From contig NZ_CP034464.1 of the NCBI RefSeq assembly GCF_003955735.1, positions 1,736,001 to 1,800,000 of the forward strand: a stretch of 64,000 nt of DNA, given 5' to 3'. Numbering within the stretch: the stretch's first letter is position 1; each line of letters begins with the position of its first letter. Position numbers and translations under genes: made by a program. Below the pieces are notes generated by a model that was not told the origin of the DNA, did no database searches, and worked only from the letters and a program-made list of their open reading frames with translations. The stretch comes from Undibacterium parvum. GTDB lineage: Bacteria; Pseudomonadota; Gammaproteobacteria; Burkholderiales; Burkholderiaceae_D. Positions 53,658 to 62,177 of this stretch are shown here, piece after piece.

Positions 53658-54521
53658 TTATTTTTTGTCGGCAGCGGGCAAACTATACAACTGATGCATT
53701 TGCGCTTCTGCCTCCTGCCTATATTTTGCGATCAAGCCCTCTTTCTCCATCTGTTTGAGAGTCGCGCTCAAGCGTGGCAGTAGCGCCAGATGTTTGTGTG
53801 CCAGATAGGGATTGAGTGGCACCGGGCTGCTGATGTCAAACAGCTTTTTTAAATCTATAAATTTGGCAAAGTCCTGAGAGTATTGTTCGTTCTCCAGAGA
53901 CGAACTAACATCGCAAAAAAAGTCGCCATGCCCGAGCTTGAGCATAGCAACACCTTGTAGCGCAGAGTTTGTGGCAGTGAGTTGCCGGGCTGGCAGTAGG
54001 GGCGTGAGCTCCTTCTCGCACAGCAGCACGCCGCGCCGATAAATTCCCTGGTAATTGGTATTACGCAAATCCTCTAGTTGGCTCACGCCCGGTATGCTCT
54101 TAAGTCCGTACAAAGAAAACACCACTTGCGCGAATACAACATCGACTTGTAAGAGTTCCGGGTGCTGCAATCCATAGGCGGGCGCACGGCTCATCTCGCC
54201 GTCGATTTCCCCTTTGCTCATCAATAATTCTAAACGCTTTAAGGGGGCAACTCTTACCTCTAAAGCGATGCCTAAACGGCGGAAAGCTTCGGTAAATATT
54301 CTTCTGTTCCAGGAACCGTGTAGTGAGGTGGCCTCGGTATTGGCACCCATGATAAAACGTGTAGGAAGCTCCGTTTCCACTGCATCGGCGGGCACGCAGC
54401 AAGACCAAGCTAAGCCAGCAAGCAACAGAGCAAAGCAGATACGCGCGCTCAGCATGCGCGGACCAAGGGCGTGCTTAAGCAATGCAGCGAAGTGTGAGTG
54501 CGAGTGCGAGTGTGGGTGCAT
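53658..54521 (-). CDS. Periplasmic solute-binding-like protein with His-rich N-terminus
   Basis: The 287-residue frame starts MHPHSHSHSHF, then a hydrophobic signal-like segment (ARICFALLLAGLAWSCC). The body (FIMGANTEATSLHGSWNRRIFTEAFRRLGIALEVRVAPLKRLELLMSKGEIDGEMSRA) fits the family-3 binding-protein fold of orphan receptors. An internal ATG at 54455 is an alternative start that would drop the His run; neither has a clear ribosome site. It is probably co-transcribed with the GMC gene 8 bp downstream. Confidence 0.7.
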   Translation of the reverse strand: MHPHSHSHSHFAALLKHALGPRMLSARICFALLLAGLAWSCCVPADAVETELPTRFIMGANTEATSLHGSWNRRIFTEAFRRLGIALEVRVAPLKRLELLMSKGEIDGEMSRAPAYGLQHPELLQVDVVFAQVVFSLYGLKSIPGVSQLEDLRNTNYQGIYRRGVLLCEKELTPLLPARQLTATNSALQGVAMLKLGHGDFFCDVSSSLENEQYSQDFAKFIDLKKLFDISSPVPLNPYLAHKHLALLPRLSATLKQMEKEGLIAKYRQEAEAQMHQLYSLPAADKK

Positions 54522-54807
54522 TCAAGTTTTTTATTTTGACGAAACATGTGCTACCACTGCGAGTATCCCGCATTAGCCTGATGCTTAGCAAGCACGCTGT
54601 TACAGCGCTTAGTTCAGGAACTGAGATTAGGCAAAATTTGAGAATGTCAGATTTTCTTGTTTCCATGCACAAACAACAACAAATCTATGCAAAACGACAT
54701 TTGTATTTAATTAATTTATTGGCATTATTATTCTCATGTCCTAAATTGACTTCGCTAGCATGCCTCGCGCTGCAGCTTATTTTCCAATTTTATATACGAG
54801 GTATATG

Positions 54808-55209
54808 ATGACAACTCAAAAATTACGGGGTTCTGAAAAGCTCCTCAGCGCCTGGAAAAACCGCACATTGAGCGAAGAGTCCGTGCGTGAAATAGCCAAG
54901 GCACTCGATGAATCCCCGGCCCAGGTACTGGCTGCCAAAGTGATAGGCGGTAGTGATGCAACGGGCGTGCAATTATCCCTTAGTTATTCGGGGGATGATG
55001 TGCCACGCTGCGGTAACGATATTTTGTTTTGGTTCAAATGGCATCATATTCACGGCGGTGAAATGCGTCCACCGCGCATCATTATAGACGGCACCCCATT
55101 TCCTGATCTGGTACGCATGGAGCTTGATTTTGGTGTGACCAGAGTCGGTCTGCGTGAAGATTTAAATCTGCCTGGGCAACTCAATCGTGAATTAGGTTTG
55201 GGTCACTAA
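54808..55209 (+). CDS. Unknown small protein paired with a radical SAM enzyme
   Basis: With the ATG at 54808 (GAGG 6 nt upstream, better than the ATG at 54805) the protein has 133 residues. The N-terminal 45 residues look helical (SEKLLSAWKNRTLSEESVREIAKALDESP) and end in a VIGG motif at 45-48. The rest looks beta-rich, with one Cys in VPRCGNDILFWFKWHH and an HHIH (79-82). I do not recognise the family. It ends 5 bp before the radical SAM gene, so it may be its substrate, chaperone or partner. Confidence 0.75.
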   Translation: MTTQKLRGSEKLLSAWKNRTLSEESVREIAKALDESPAQVLAAKVIGGSDATGVQLSLSYSGDDVPRCGNDILFWFKWHHIHGGEMRPPRIIIDGTPFPDLVRMELDFGVTRVGLREDLNLPGQLNRELGLGH

Positions 55210-55214
55210 ATCCT

Positions 55215-56327
55215 GTGACAAATACAATGGCGCATTCTGCTGTGGACTCACTTGCTCACTCAGCACCGGACTTCATAGCCGGCAGTTGCAATAGCCCGAC
55301 CGGTGTGGCACCGGTGCTGCAAGTGCATCCTACACGCTTGTGTAATCTGGCGTGTGCGCATTGCTATACCTCGTCCGGCCCCGGGCTCAGGCAGCAGCTC
55401 GATATTTCTATGCTGCGCGCTTGCCTGCGGGACGCTGCGCAACTAGGCTACCGCCAGCTCGCGGTGTCGGGCGGGGAGCCACTCTTGTATCCACAGTTAA
55501 GCGGCTTATTAGAGCAGGCGCGCGCACTCGGTATGCTGACCAGCATAACCAGCAACGGCATGCTGGCCACGACCGAGCGCTGGGCAACAATTAGCCCCAT
55601 GCTGGATCTGGTTGCGATCTCTATCGACGGCAATCCTCAGGAGCATGACGCCATCCGCGCTCAGCACGGTGCTTACGCTAAGACCCTGAATAATTTGGCG
55701 GTAATCCGCGCCTCAGGGGTGCCCTTCGGCTTCATCTTTACCCTGACGCAATACAATGTCGATAGTTTGGAATTTATTGTGAAATTGGCGGCCGAACAAG
55801 GTGCGCGTAGCGTACAAATTCATCCATTAACCTTATCTGGACGCGCGATCGACAACTTGGCCGATGCCCGACCCGATGCGCAAGAGTTGTTTGTCGGTCT
55901 AGCGGAGGCGGCCCGCCTTGGCCAGGAACTGGGAGTGGCGGTGCATGTCGATGCGCTGAGCTGGCAACAAGTGCAGTCGTATCGCAGTCATCTGGTGCCG
56001 CAACGACCGGTGACGCGTTTGACAGCTGTAGCACCAGTGCTGGTGGTACAAGCCGATGGCATGCTGGTACCGCTGACGCATGATGTCAGCCAAAGATTTT
56101 GGCTGGGAAATTTAAATCAAGCATCCTTGGTCTCTTTGGCACAGAACTGGCTGCACAGCGGTAGCGCCGATCAGCTAGCGCTCGTCTGCGAACAAAGCTG
56201 GGAGCAGTTAAGCGCGCTGGAACGCCAACAAAGCCCGGCCGTATATTGGTATGACGTAGTGGCAGAGCGTAGTCATCTGCTACCGTCGTCGTCCTTGGTA
56301 AGCGCAGGTACTCGGCAAACTGCCTAA
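55215..56327 (+). CDS. Radical SAM protein with cysteine-poor SPASM-like C-terminus
   Basis: The 370-residue protein starts at GTG. The iron-sulfur motif CNLACAHC (Cys43, 47, 50) is followed by SGGEPLLYP (86-94) and TSNGMLAT, all typical of the AdoMet radical core. The C-terminal part (VQADGMLVPLTHDVSQRFWLGNL) resembles the SPASM/twitch layout of peptide-modifying enzymes such as PqqE, but the usual cysteines are missing. It likely modifies a peptide or small molecule. The preceding small gene is its probable partner. Substrate unknown. Confidence 0.88.
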   Translation: MTNTMAHSAVDSLAHSAPDFIAGSCNSPTGVAPVLQVHPTRLCNLACAHCYTSSGPGLRQQLDISMLRACLRDAAQLGYRQLAVSGGEPLLYPQLSGLLEQARALGMLTSITSNGMLATTERWATISPMLDLVAISIDGNPQEHDAIRAQHGAYAKTLNNLAVIRASGVPFGFIFTLTQYNVDSLEFIVKLAAEQGARSVQIHPLTLSGRAIDNLADARPDAQELFVGLAEAARLGQELGVAVHVDALSWQQVQSYRSHLVPQRPVTRLTAVAPVLVVQADGMLVPLTHDVSQRFWLGNLNQASLVSLAQNWLHSGSADQLALVCEQSWEQLSALERQQSPAVYWYDVVAERSHLLPSSSLVSAGTRQTA

Positions 56328-56431
56328 ATCAGATTTAGCCGATAGGCGCTGAAAGCGCCGCTGTCCCGCTATCAATCAAGTATTATTTGGCTTCCTTTCG
56401 CTTTGCCGATACGCTAAGAAAGCCTACTTTA

Positions 56432-56683
56432 ATGGAAGAACAACAATTACTCGGCTTATTGTGGACGATGCTGCCCAGCACTAGCTATATTCTGGGTTCG
56501 CTACTATTTGGCATGGTCGGTTTTGTCGCCTATCGCTATGGCAAAAAAAACCAGCGTCCACGCTGCAAATGGCTGGGTGTAGCTTTAATGTTTTACCCCT
56601 ACCTGATAGGCAGTGACACCCGCCTTTTATATCTGCTAGGCACTGCTTTGTGCGCCGCGCTGTATGTGTATATAGATGAGTAA
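56432..56683 (+). CDS. Small membrane protein
   Basis: The 83-residue protein has two to three membrane segments (LGLLWTMLPSTSYILGSLLFGMVGFVAYRYG and LGVALMFYPYLIGSDTRLLYLLGTALCAALYVY) joined by a basic loop KKNQRPRCKW. The function is unknown. The ATG at 56432 is chosen over an upstream frame start because the protein begins cleanly there. It lies 105 bp after the radical SAM gene and could belong to the same transcript. Confidence 0.75.
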   Translation: MEEQQLLGLLWTMLPSTSYILGSLLFGMVGFVAYRYGKKNQRPRCKWLGVALMFYPYLIGSDTRLLYLLGTALCAALYVYIDE

Positions 56684-56798
56684 ACGCTAGCCTACATGGC
56701 ACCGATTACTTAGCTTACACGCTGACATCGCCGACTCATGGATGCCCCTTGCCTGGGCTTTTGGGGCGCTAGCACACCTGCATTTTTTCGCCAATTAC

Positions 56799-56882
56799 CT
56801 ATACTCCCCATAAATACCTGACAATATCGGCCTATCGCGCACGAATTGAGTGCGCAATGAAAATATACTAAGGGGAGTATAG
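56799..56882. repeat. Dispersed 'ATACTCCCC' palindrome, copy 3
   Basis: Left arm CTATACTCCCCATAAATAC starts at 56799; right arm ATATACTAAGGGGAGTATAG ends at 56882. The centre holds GCGCAC-GAATTGA-GTGCGC, a perfect 6-bp inner hairpin. It lies between convergent genes and ends 9 bp from the carboxymuconolactone-decarboxylase-like stop codon, so it may act as a bidirectional transcript end. Confidence 0.75.
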
Positions 56883-56891
56883 TGAGTCTAG

Positions 56892-57359
56892 TTAGATTGC
56901 CAGGGCTGCGCGCGGTCTAGGCGCAACGCTTTGTTGGAAGCTGATCGCAATCCGGTTCCAGCCATTCATGAGGGCAATCACAAACCCCAATTCGGCGATC
57001 TCTTGCTCATTGAAGTTTTCTTTCAATGCCATGAACAAGGGTTCAGGCGCATGATTTTTGATGATATCGGTGACCGCTTCGGCCCAAGCCAGAGCCGCTT
57101 GTTCGCGCGCCGAAAAAAAACTGGTGTCGCGCCAGCTCGATAAATTATTCACACGCTGAAAGTCTTCACCCAGGCGCAACAAATCATGCGCATGTTTATC
57201 TATGCAAAAGGCGCAGCCGTTGATTTGTGAAACCCGTAAAAACACCAAATCAATTAGGAGCGGATCCAGACTCGATTCTTGCAAAGCTAAATTGACGCCG
57301 TACATGGCTTGATAGGCTTTAGGGGCGAGGCTGGCATACTCAATACGTTGTGCTGACAT
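56892..57359 (-). CDS. Carboxymuconolactone decarboxylase/AhpD-like protein
   Basis: From the ATG at 57359 (AGGAA upstream) the protein has 155 residues. The CMD motif CAFCIDKHAHD carries the CxxC pair and a His that in AhpD-like proteins form a redox or proton-relay site. The EQAALAWAEAVTD segment is conserved. Such genes are the usual targets of ECF41 sigma factors, and an ECF41-type promoter lies upstream (57400-57426). It is preceded directly by that sigma gene in the same direction. Confidence 0.9.
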   Translation of the reverse strand: MSAQRIEYASLAPKAYQAMYGVNLALQESSLDPLLIDLVFLRVSQINGCAFCIDKHAHDLLRLGEDFQRVNNLSSWRDTSFFSAREQAALAWAEAVTDIIKNHAPEPLFMALKENFNEQEIAELGFVIALMNGWNRIAISFQQSVAPRPRAALAI

Positions 57360-57399
57360 AGAAGTTTCCTTAAATGGATAATCGGAGCTACCTAGCCAA

Positions 57400-57426
57400 G
57401 ACGTTATAGCCTGAGTGTTTGTGACC
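57400..57426 (-). promoter_or_regulatory. ECF41-type promoter of the CMD-like gene
   Basis: On the minus strand GGTCACA (57426-57420) is separated by exactly 16 nt from CGTC (57403-57400). The known ECF41 consensus is TGTCACA-N16-CGTC, so there is one mismatch. It lies 41 bp upstream of the start codon. Confidence 0.8.
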
Positions 57427-57451
57427 GACACCCAACAAATAGCCTCGGAAA

Positions 57452-58321
57452 TTAAGATGTTTGCAATTTATCCGGATTACGTACGGTATACAAATGCAGA
57501 ATTTTCTCGCCATCCGTCGCGATACAGATCACAGCATCGAGCTGACCGTCTAGATAGCGCAATAAGCCAACTTCACCGTTAATCCTGGCCATCTCAAAAT
57601 GCATGCGCGCGCCGAAGCGTCGCGCCACCACGTGGTACAGCCTGGCGATTCTAGCCGCGCCATGCAAGACGCGATTGACAGAAACCACCTTGCCACCGCT
57701 ATCTCCAGTCAAACTCGCTTGTTCGTTAAATAACGCCTTTAAAGCCAGATAATTACCGCTGCTGGCAGCCTCGCTAAATTCCTGCAACAGGCGAGTGTGT
57801 TGCTCCCGGCTGACAGAAAAACGGGTTTGTGCTTGCGCCAGTCTTTGCTTGGCGCGATGCAGTAATTGTCGACAGCTCGCTTGGGTTTTTCCCAATAAAT
57901 TGGCCAGTTCAACATATTCCACCTCGAAAATCTGATGCAATAAATAAGCAGCGCGCTCTTCGACTGACAATCTTTCGAGTAAATGCATAAAGGCCAATGA
58001 GACCTCATCACTGAATTCTGCCAATAATTCGGGTGTGCGCAACTCTAGCTCGATCAACGGCTCTGCCAGCCAGGGCCCTATATACGCTTCCCGCTCCACT
58101 TTGAGCGAGCGCAAGCGATCTATGCAGAGTCGGCTCACCACAGTGACCAGCCATGCCTGTGGACTTTGCAACTGATCGATTTGCTCGATGCTTAGGGCGT
58201 GCCAGCGCAAATAGGCTATTTGCAATATGTCGTCAGCTTCTGCGCGCGAACCCAGCATACGATAGGCGATACCATACAGACGGGCGGTATTACCGGTGAA
58301 GACGGCGAGACGAGTAGTCAC
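57452..58321 (-). CDS. ECF41-family RNA polymerase sigma factor with NTF2-like C-terminus
   Basis: The 289-residue protein (GTG start, AGGA upstream) has sigma region 2 (about 10-75, with RAEADDILQIAYLRW), region 4 (about 105-165) and a SnoaL/NTF2-like C-terminal domain. ECF41 hallmarks are visible: WLAEP (84-88, usual WLPEP) between the sigma domains, DSGGKV (207-212) and NPDKL (282-286). In this group the C-terminal domain controls activity in cis, with no separate anti-sigma factor. The gene has a perfect ECF41 promoter at 58354-58380 and lies directly before its target gene. Confidence 0.95.
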   Translation of the reverse strand: MTTRLAVFTGNTARLYGIAYRMLGSRAEADDILQIAYLRWHALSIEQIDQLQSPQAWLVTVVSRLCIDRLRSLKVEREAYIGPWLAEPLIELELRTPELLAEFSDEVSLAFMHLLERLSVEERAAYLLHQIFEVEYVELANLLGKTQASCRQLLHRAKQRLAQAQTRFSVSREQHTRLLQEFSEAASSGNYLALKALFNEQASLTGDSGGKVVSVNRVLHGAARIARLYHVVARRFGARMHFEMARINGEVGLLRYLDGQLDAVICIATDGEKILHLYTVRNPDKLQTS

Positions 58322-58353
58322 AAATTATTCCTAAGTTGAAGCTGATCTGATGA

Positions 58354-58380
58354 GACGTAGCAGCTTGCCGATTTGTGACA
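58354..58380 (-). promoter_or_regulatory. ECF41-type promoter of the sigma factor gene (autoregulation)
   Basis: On the minus strand TGTCACA (58380-58374), then 16 nt, then CGTC (58357-58354): an exact match to the known ECF41 consensus. It lies 33 bp before the GTG start, so the sigma factor most likely activates its own gene. Confidence 0.88.
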
Positions 58381-58427
58381 GAAAAAAGGAAATATTATTT
58401 GAGCGCCAAGGCACCTTAAACTGTAGG

Positions 58428-58499
58428 CAAAAAAATGCCCGCGAACCAGAGGCTGCGGGCTAAATCCAAACCTTAGGAGGTTTTGGAGGAGACAGGTAG
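58428..58499 (-). ncRNA. Tandem small RNA, copy 1 (anti-Shine-Dalgarno type)
   Basis: The minus strand reads CCTGTCTCCTCCAA, then AACCTCCTAAGGTTTGG, then a terminator hairpin GCCCGC/GCGGGC followed by a T-run. A TATAAA box (58508-58503) lies at a suitable distance upstream. Copies 2 and 3 share the same core. The CCTCC blocks are complementary to ribosome-binding sites. About 70 nt long. Confidence 0.7.
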
Positions 58500-58650
58500 A
58501 ACTTTATAGTAGGCGTAGTTATTTGTCTGCTTTATTGTTTGAATACCGGACATGTGAAATGTGAATATCAAATTCGCGCAAGCACAGCGAATTGTTGCCC
58601 GCCACCATAGTGCAATCTGGCCAGAACCAATTGCGAGGAAATTTTTAGGC

Positions 58651-58712
58651 AAAAAAAAGCCCGCATAGTTTGCGGGCTGAAATCCAAACCTTAGCGGTGT
58701 TGGAGGAGACAG
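58651..58712 (-). ncRNA. Tandem small RNA, copy 2 (anti-Shine-Dalgarno type)
   Basis: Same core as copy 1 (TGTCTCCTCCAACACC, then TAAGGTTTGGATTTC) and a perfect 8-bp terminator stem AGCCCGCA (58658-58665)/TGCGGGCT (58671-58678) with a pentanucleotide loop and eight T. The -10-like TATAGT lies at 58723-58718, with TTTGCG 17 nt further up. The second CCTCC block is changed to CCGCT here. About 62 nt. Confidence 0.72.
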
Positions 58713-58852
58713 GAGAACTATACTGCACTGCGTCAAATTCGCAAATAGTTATTTCTATATATCAATCATGCGATTTATGAATAGCGCTTTCTCAAATGCA
58801 GCGGGTTTTTCGTCTAATCCAGAGTGCAGCTTTTTTACATAGAAAAAATGGG

Positions 58853-58915
58853 CAAAAAAAAGCCCGCATAATGTGCGGGCTGAAATCCAAACCTTAGGAG
58901 GTGTTGGAGGAGACA
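58853..58915 (-). ncRNA. Tandem small RNA, copy 3 (anti-Shine-Dalgarno type)
   Basis: Core TGTCTCCTCCAACACCTCCT, then AAGGTTTGGATTTC and terminator stem AGCCCGCA (58861-58868)/TGCGGGCT (58874-58881) with T8. The -10-like TATAGT is at 58926-58921. Both CCTCC blocks are intact. It lies nearest to the divergent M20 gene at 59100. Confidence 0.72.
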
Positions 58916-59099
58916 GGAGAACTATATCGCAGTGCAGCAAATAAATCTTCTTCATTTTTTGTATACCAGTCATCATACATATTAATATCTCTATGTTGCC
59001 GGGCATAAGCGCAATACCTTGCTCTGCTGTTAATCTTGCAAAAATACAGTAAACTTCCTCCACGCAGCTAAAAACTCCAAAAAAGCCACCGAGAGAGAC

Positions 59100-60290
59100 A
59101 TGCAATTAATCGATCCCATACTGGCATTTCATGCCGAGTTACAGCAAATCCGACGCGATATTCACGCCCATCCTGAACTCTGCTTTGAAGAGCATCGCAC
59201 TTCCGGCGTGGTGGCGGCCAAATTGCAAGAATGGGGCATTCCTATTGTGCGTGGCCTGGCCGGCACTGGCATTGTGGGAGTGATCAAACACGGCACGAGT
59301 AGCAAGGCGATCGGTTTGCGCGCCGACATGGATGCCCTGCCTATGCAAGAGATCAATAGCTTTGCGCATACCTCGCGCCACGATGGCAAGATGCACGCCT
59401 GCGGCCATGATGGGCATACCGCGATGTTGCTGGGAGCGGCACATTATCTATCCCAGCATAAAAATTTCGACGGTACCGTGTATCTGATTTTTCAGCCGGC
59501 CGAAGAAGGCGGCGGCGGTGCCAAACGCATGATAGACGAGGGCTTGTTTGATCTCTGTCCTATGGACGCAGTGTATGGCATGCACAATTGGCCAGGGGCG
59601 GCGGTCGGTAGTTTTGGCGTCAGAGTCGGGCCTATGATGGCCTCTTCGAATGAGTTTGAGGTGGTGGTGAGTGGTAAGGGCTCGCACGCCGCGCAACCGC
59701 ATAAGAGCGTTGACCCTATCATGGTGGCGGTGCAAATTGCGCAAAGCTGGCAAACCATTATCAGTCGCAATACCAGCCCGCTAGAATCCGCCGTGCTCTC
59801 AATTACCCAAATACACTCGGGCAGCGCCACCAATGTGATCCCTGATCAGGCCACGCTGATCGGTACCGTGCGCGGCTTTACCAGCGAAATCATCGATTTA
59901 CTAGAGCAGCGCATGCAAGCGGTGGCAGTACACACAGCGGCCGCCTTCGATGCCAAGGTAGAGTTTAATTTCAAACGCAATTACCCGCCTTTGCTCAATC
60001 ATGCCGATCAAACTGCCTTTGCCGCGCAAGTCATGCAAAGCATCGTAGGCATAAACCATGTCGATGTACAGGTTGAGCCTACCATGGGCGCGGAAGACTT
60101 TGCCTTCATGTTGCAAGCCAAGCCGGGATGCTATGTATTTATCGGTAATGGAGAGGGTGAACATCGTGACTTCGGGCATGGCCTAGGACCCTGCAATTTG
60201 CATAATCCTAGTTATGATTTCAACGATGATTTACTGCCTATCGGCGCCACCTATTGGGTTAGGCTGGCCGAGGCTTATTTGACGCCTTAA
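59100..60290 (+). CDS. M20 amidohydrolase, hippurate hydrolase/aminoacylase-like
   Basis: The 396-residue enzyme has the M20D motifs HACGHDGHTAMLLGAA (Cys101, His103), PAEEGGGGAKRMIDEG (catalytic Glu pair about 136-137), MHNWPG and MGAEDFAFML. These fit N-acyl amino acid hydrolases such as HipO, IAA-conjugate hydrolases and aminoacylases; the exact substrate cannot be told. It is cytoplasmic. GAGAG lies upstream of the ATG. Divergent from the small-RNA array. Confidence 0.93.
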   Translation: MQLIDPILAFHAELQQIRRDIHAHPELCFEEHRTSGVVAAKLQEWGIPIVRGLAGTGIVGVIKHGTSSKAIGLRADMDALPMQEINSFAHTSRHDGKMHACGHDGHTAMLLGAAHYLSQHKNFDGTVYLIFQPAEEGGGGAKRMIDEGLFDLCPMDAVYGMHNWPGAAVGSFGVRVGPMMASSNEFEVVVSGKGSHAAQPHKSVDPIMVAVQIAQSWQTIISRNTSPLESAVLSITQIHSGSATNVIPDQATLIGTVRGFTSEIIDLLEQRMQAVAVHTAAAFDAKVEFNFKRNYPPLLNHADQTAFAAQVMQSIVGINHVDVQVEPTMGAEDFAFMLQAKPGCYVFIGNGEGEHRDFGHGLGPCNLHNPSYDFNDDLLPIGATYWVRLAEAYLTP

Positions 60291-60308
60291 GCGACTGCAT
60301 ATAAATGT

Positions 60309-60391
60309 GATACTCCACCTCAGTATATTTTTGCAGCCGCATAGATTACGCGCGAAAGCCTGATTTATAAAAAATATGAGGGGAGTATAGT
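60309..60391. repeat. Dispersed 'ATACTCCCC' palindrome, copy 4
   Basis: Left arm GATACTCCACCTCAGTATAT and right arm AAAATATGAGGGGAGTATAG are inverted and similar to the arms at 27852 and 56799. It fills the gap between the convergent M20 and chemoreceptor genes. Confidence 0.75.
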
Positions 60392-60414
60392 AAAACGCAG
60401 TGCTAAAACCTAGT

Positions 60415-62091
60415 TTAAAACTCTTCCCAATCTTCGCTCACTGCCCCAGCCGCTTTTTTGGCAGGTGCTGGCCGCGCAGCAATTTTTAATGCTGCCGGTT
60501 TGTTCGCTGGCTGTTTCACTTGCGGGCTAGCCGCGGCTCTCCGCACTGACGCTGGCGCTTGCATGGAGCCACCCGCCGTTGAGAGTTTAAAGACTTCCAA
60601 AGATTGGGTCAGGTGATCGGCTTGCTCTTCCAGCGATTCTGCCGCAGCTGCGGCTTGCTCGACCAGTGCCGAGTTTTGCTGCGTCATCTCGTCCATCTGG
60701 CCTATCGCCATGCTGATTTCTTGTATGCCCGCGCTTTGCTCTTGGCTGGCCGAAGTGATTTCATTCATGATATCGCTGACGCGTTTTACCGATGCCACGA
60801 TCTCATCCATGGTTTGTCCAGCTTGATCGACCAATTGCGATCCGGCATGCACCTTATCGACAGAATCACCGATCAGGGTTTTAATCTCTTTCGCCGCTGC
60901 CGCACTACGCTGCGCCAGGTTACGCACTTCCGATGCCACCACCGCAAAACCACGGCCTTGCTCACCAGCACGGGCCGCTTCCACCGCAGCATTCAAGGCC
61001 AGAATATTGGTTTGGAAAGCGATGCCATCAATGACGCTAATAATGTCGACAATTTTCTTCGAAGACTGATTAATGTCGGTCATGGTTGCCACCACCTGGC
61101 TCACCACTTCACCACCCTTGACCGCGACATTCGAGGCAGTTTCTACCAACTTGCTGGCTTGTCGTGCGTTGTCGGCATTTTGTTTAACCGTGTCGGTCAG
61201 GCCTTCCATGGAACTGGCGGTTTCTTCCAGGCTGCTCGCTTGTGATTCAGTACGGGACGACAGATCAGAATTGCCGGAGGCAATTTCACCACTGGCAACC
61301 TTGATGGTTTCGGCTGAAATTTTAATATCCGAGACCATATTTTTGAGTCTGTCTTGCATTTCTCTGAGCGCTGCCAACAGGCTTTTATCGTCTTTGTCGT
61401 CCATTTCTATCTGCATGCTCAAGTCGCCAGCGGCAACCGCTGCCGCAATTTCTCTGGCATATTCAGGCTCGCCACCCAATTGCTGCCAGATGGTGCGCAC
61501 CACAAAAAATGAAACTATACCCAGTGCCAAGGTCACGATTAGGGCCACCAAGATGGCGGTGTATAAAACATTGCGTACATTATTACCGCTGCTATCCACG
61601 CCGGCTGCAAACTGCTTCTGGGCGGCCTCGACGGTCTTGGCTAAATCGGTTTCGAGTAGCTTGAGGGTGCTCTGCATTTGCGCGATGGCCGCTTGCGGAT
61701 CGCCTTGCTCGGTGCCCATCATGATTTTTGCTACCGTTAAAGCCGGCGCATAATAGGCATCAAATTCTTTGGCCAGACGCTCTGCCAAGGCTTGCTGCCC
61801 AGGTACTTCACCGAGCTTTTTAAACTTTTCATGTACTTTTTTGGCGTTCTCGGCGATGGTATCTATGGCTTTTTTATCGCCTTCACCGACCGCTTGTTTG
61901 AGCGCGTCGACAAAACCCTGTACATCATTTTGCAAAGTTTTGGACTTATCCAGCACCGGATAATCGATACTTTCGGTGGTCTTGATAGAGGTAATCGCTG
62001 TCGTGGAAAAATACACGCTCACTGCCAGTCCTACGCCAAAAATCACCGTGGAAATTACAGGTAATGCCCATATTCTTCGTTTGATGCTCAT
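60415..62091 (-). CDS. Methyl-accepting chemotaxis protein with CheR-tether-like C-terminus
   Basis: The 558-residue receptor has two membrane segments (about 12-32 and 178-200) around a four-helix-bundle-type periplasmic domain, then a HAMP domain and a long signalling coiled coil. The hairpin tip region is seen in [42 protein letters not shown]. The protein ends in DWEEF (554-558), close to the NWETF pentapeptide that binds CheR/CheB. The Ala/Lys/Pro-rich linker before it is a flexible tether. The ligand is unknown; no che genes are nearby. Confidence 0.95.
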   Translation of the reverse strand: MSIKRRIWALPVISTVIFGVGLAVSVYFSTTAITSIKTTESIDYPVLDKSKTLQNDVQGFVDALKQAVGEGDKKAIDTIAENAKKVHEKFKKLGEVPGQQALAERLAKEFDAYYAPALTVAKIMMGTEQGDPQAAIAQMQSTLKLLETDLAKTVEAAQKQFAAGVDSSGNNVRNVLYTAILVALIVTLALGIVSFFVVRTIWQQLGGEPEYAREIAAAVAAGDLSMQIEMDDKDDKSLLAALREMQDRLKNMVSDIKISAETIKVASGEIASGNSDLSSRTESQASSLEETASSMEGLTDTVKQNADNARQASKLVETASNVAVKGGEVVSQVVATMTDINQSSKKIVDIISVIDGIAFQTNILALNAAVEAARAGEQGRGFAVVASEVRNLAQRSAAAAKEIKTLIGDSVDKVHAGSQLVDQAGQTMDEIVASVKRVSDIMNEITSASQEQSAGIQEISMAIGQMDEMTQQNSALVEQAAAAAESLEEQADHLTQSLEVFKLSTAGGSMQAPASVRRAAASPQVKQPANKPAALKIAARPAPAKKAAGAVSEDWEEF

Positions 62092-62177
62092 TATTTATCC
62101 CTATCAGACTGTTTTTAGAAGCCAGCAGGAAGGGCGTTCGCCCTCCCGCTGTGCACTACTGAAGCTTGGCCTACCGT

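Noticed and set aside
53658..54521. His-rich N-terminus as a metal-sensing domain
   Set aside because: The HSHSHSH run comes from a short CACTCG-type repeat before a likely signal peptide. An internal start at 54455 would exclude it, so it is not safe to assign function.
58473..59105. Two minus-strand frames with repeated VLLSPPTP-like segments
   Set aside because: They arise from translating the repeated small-RNA core in one frame. The T-rich terminators would fall inside them, so they are not believable proteins.
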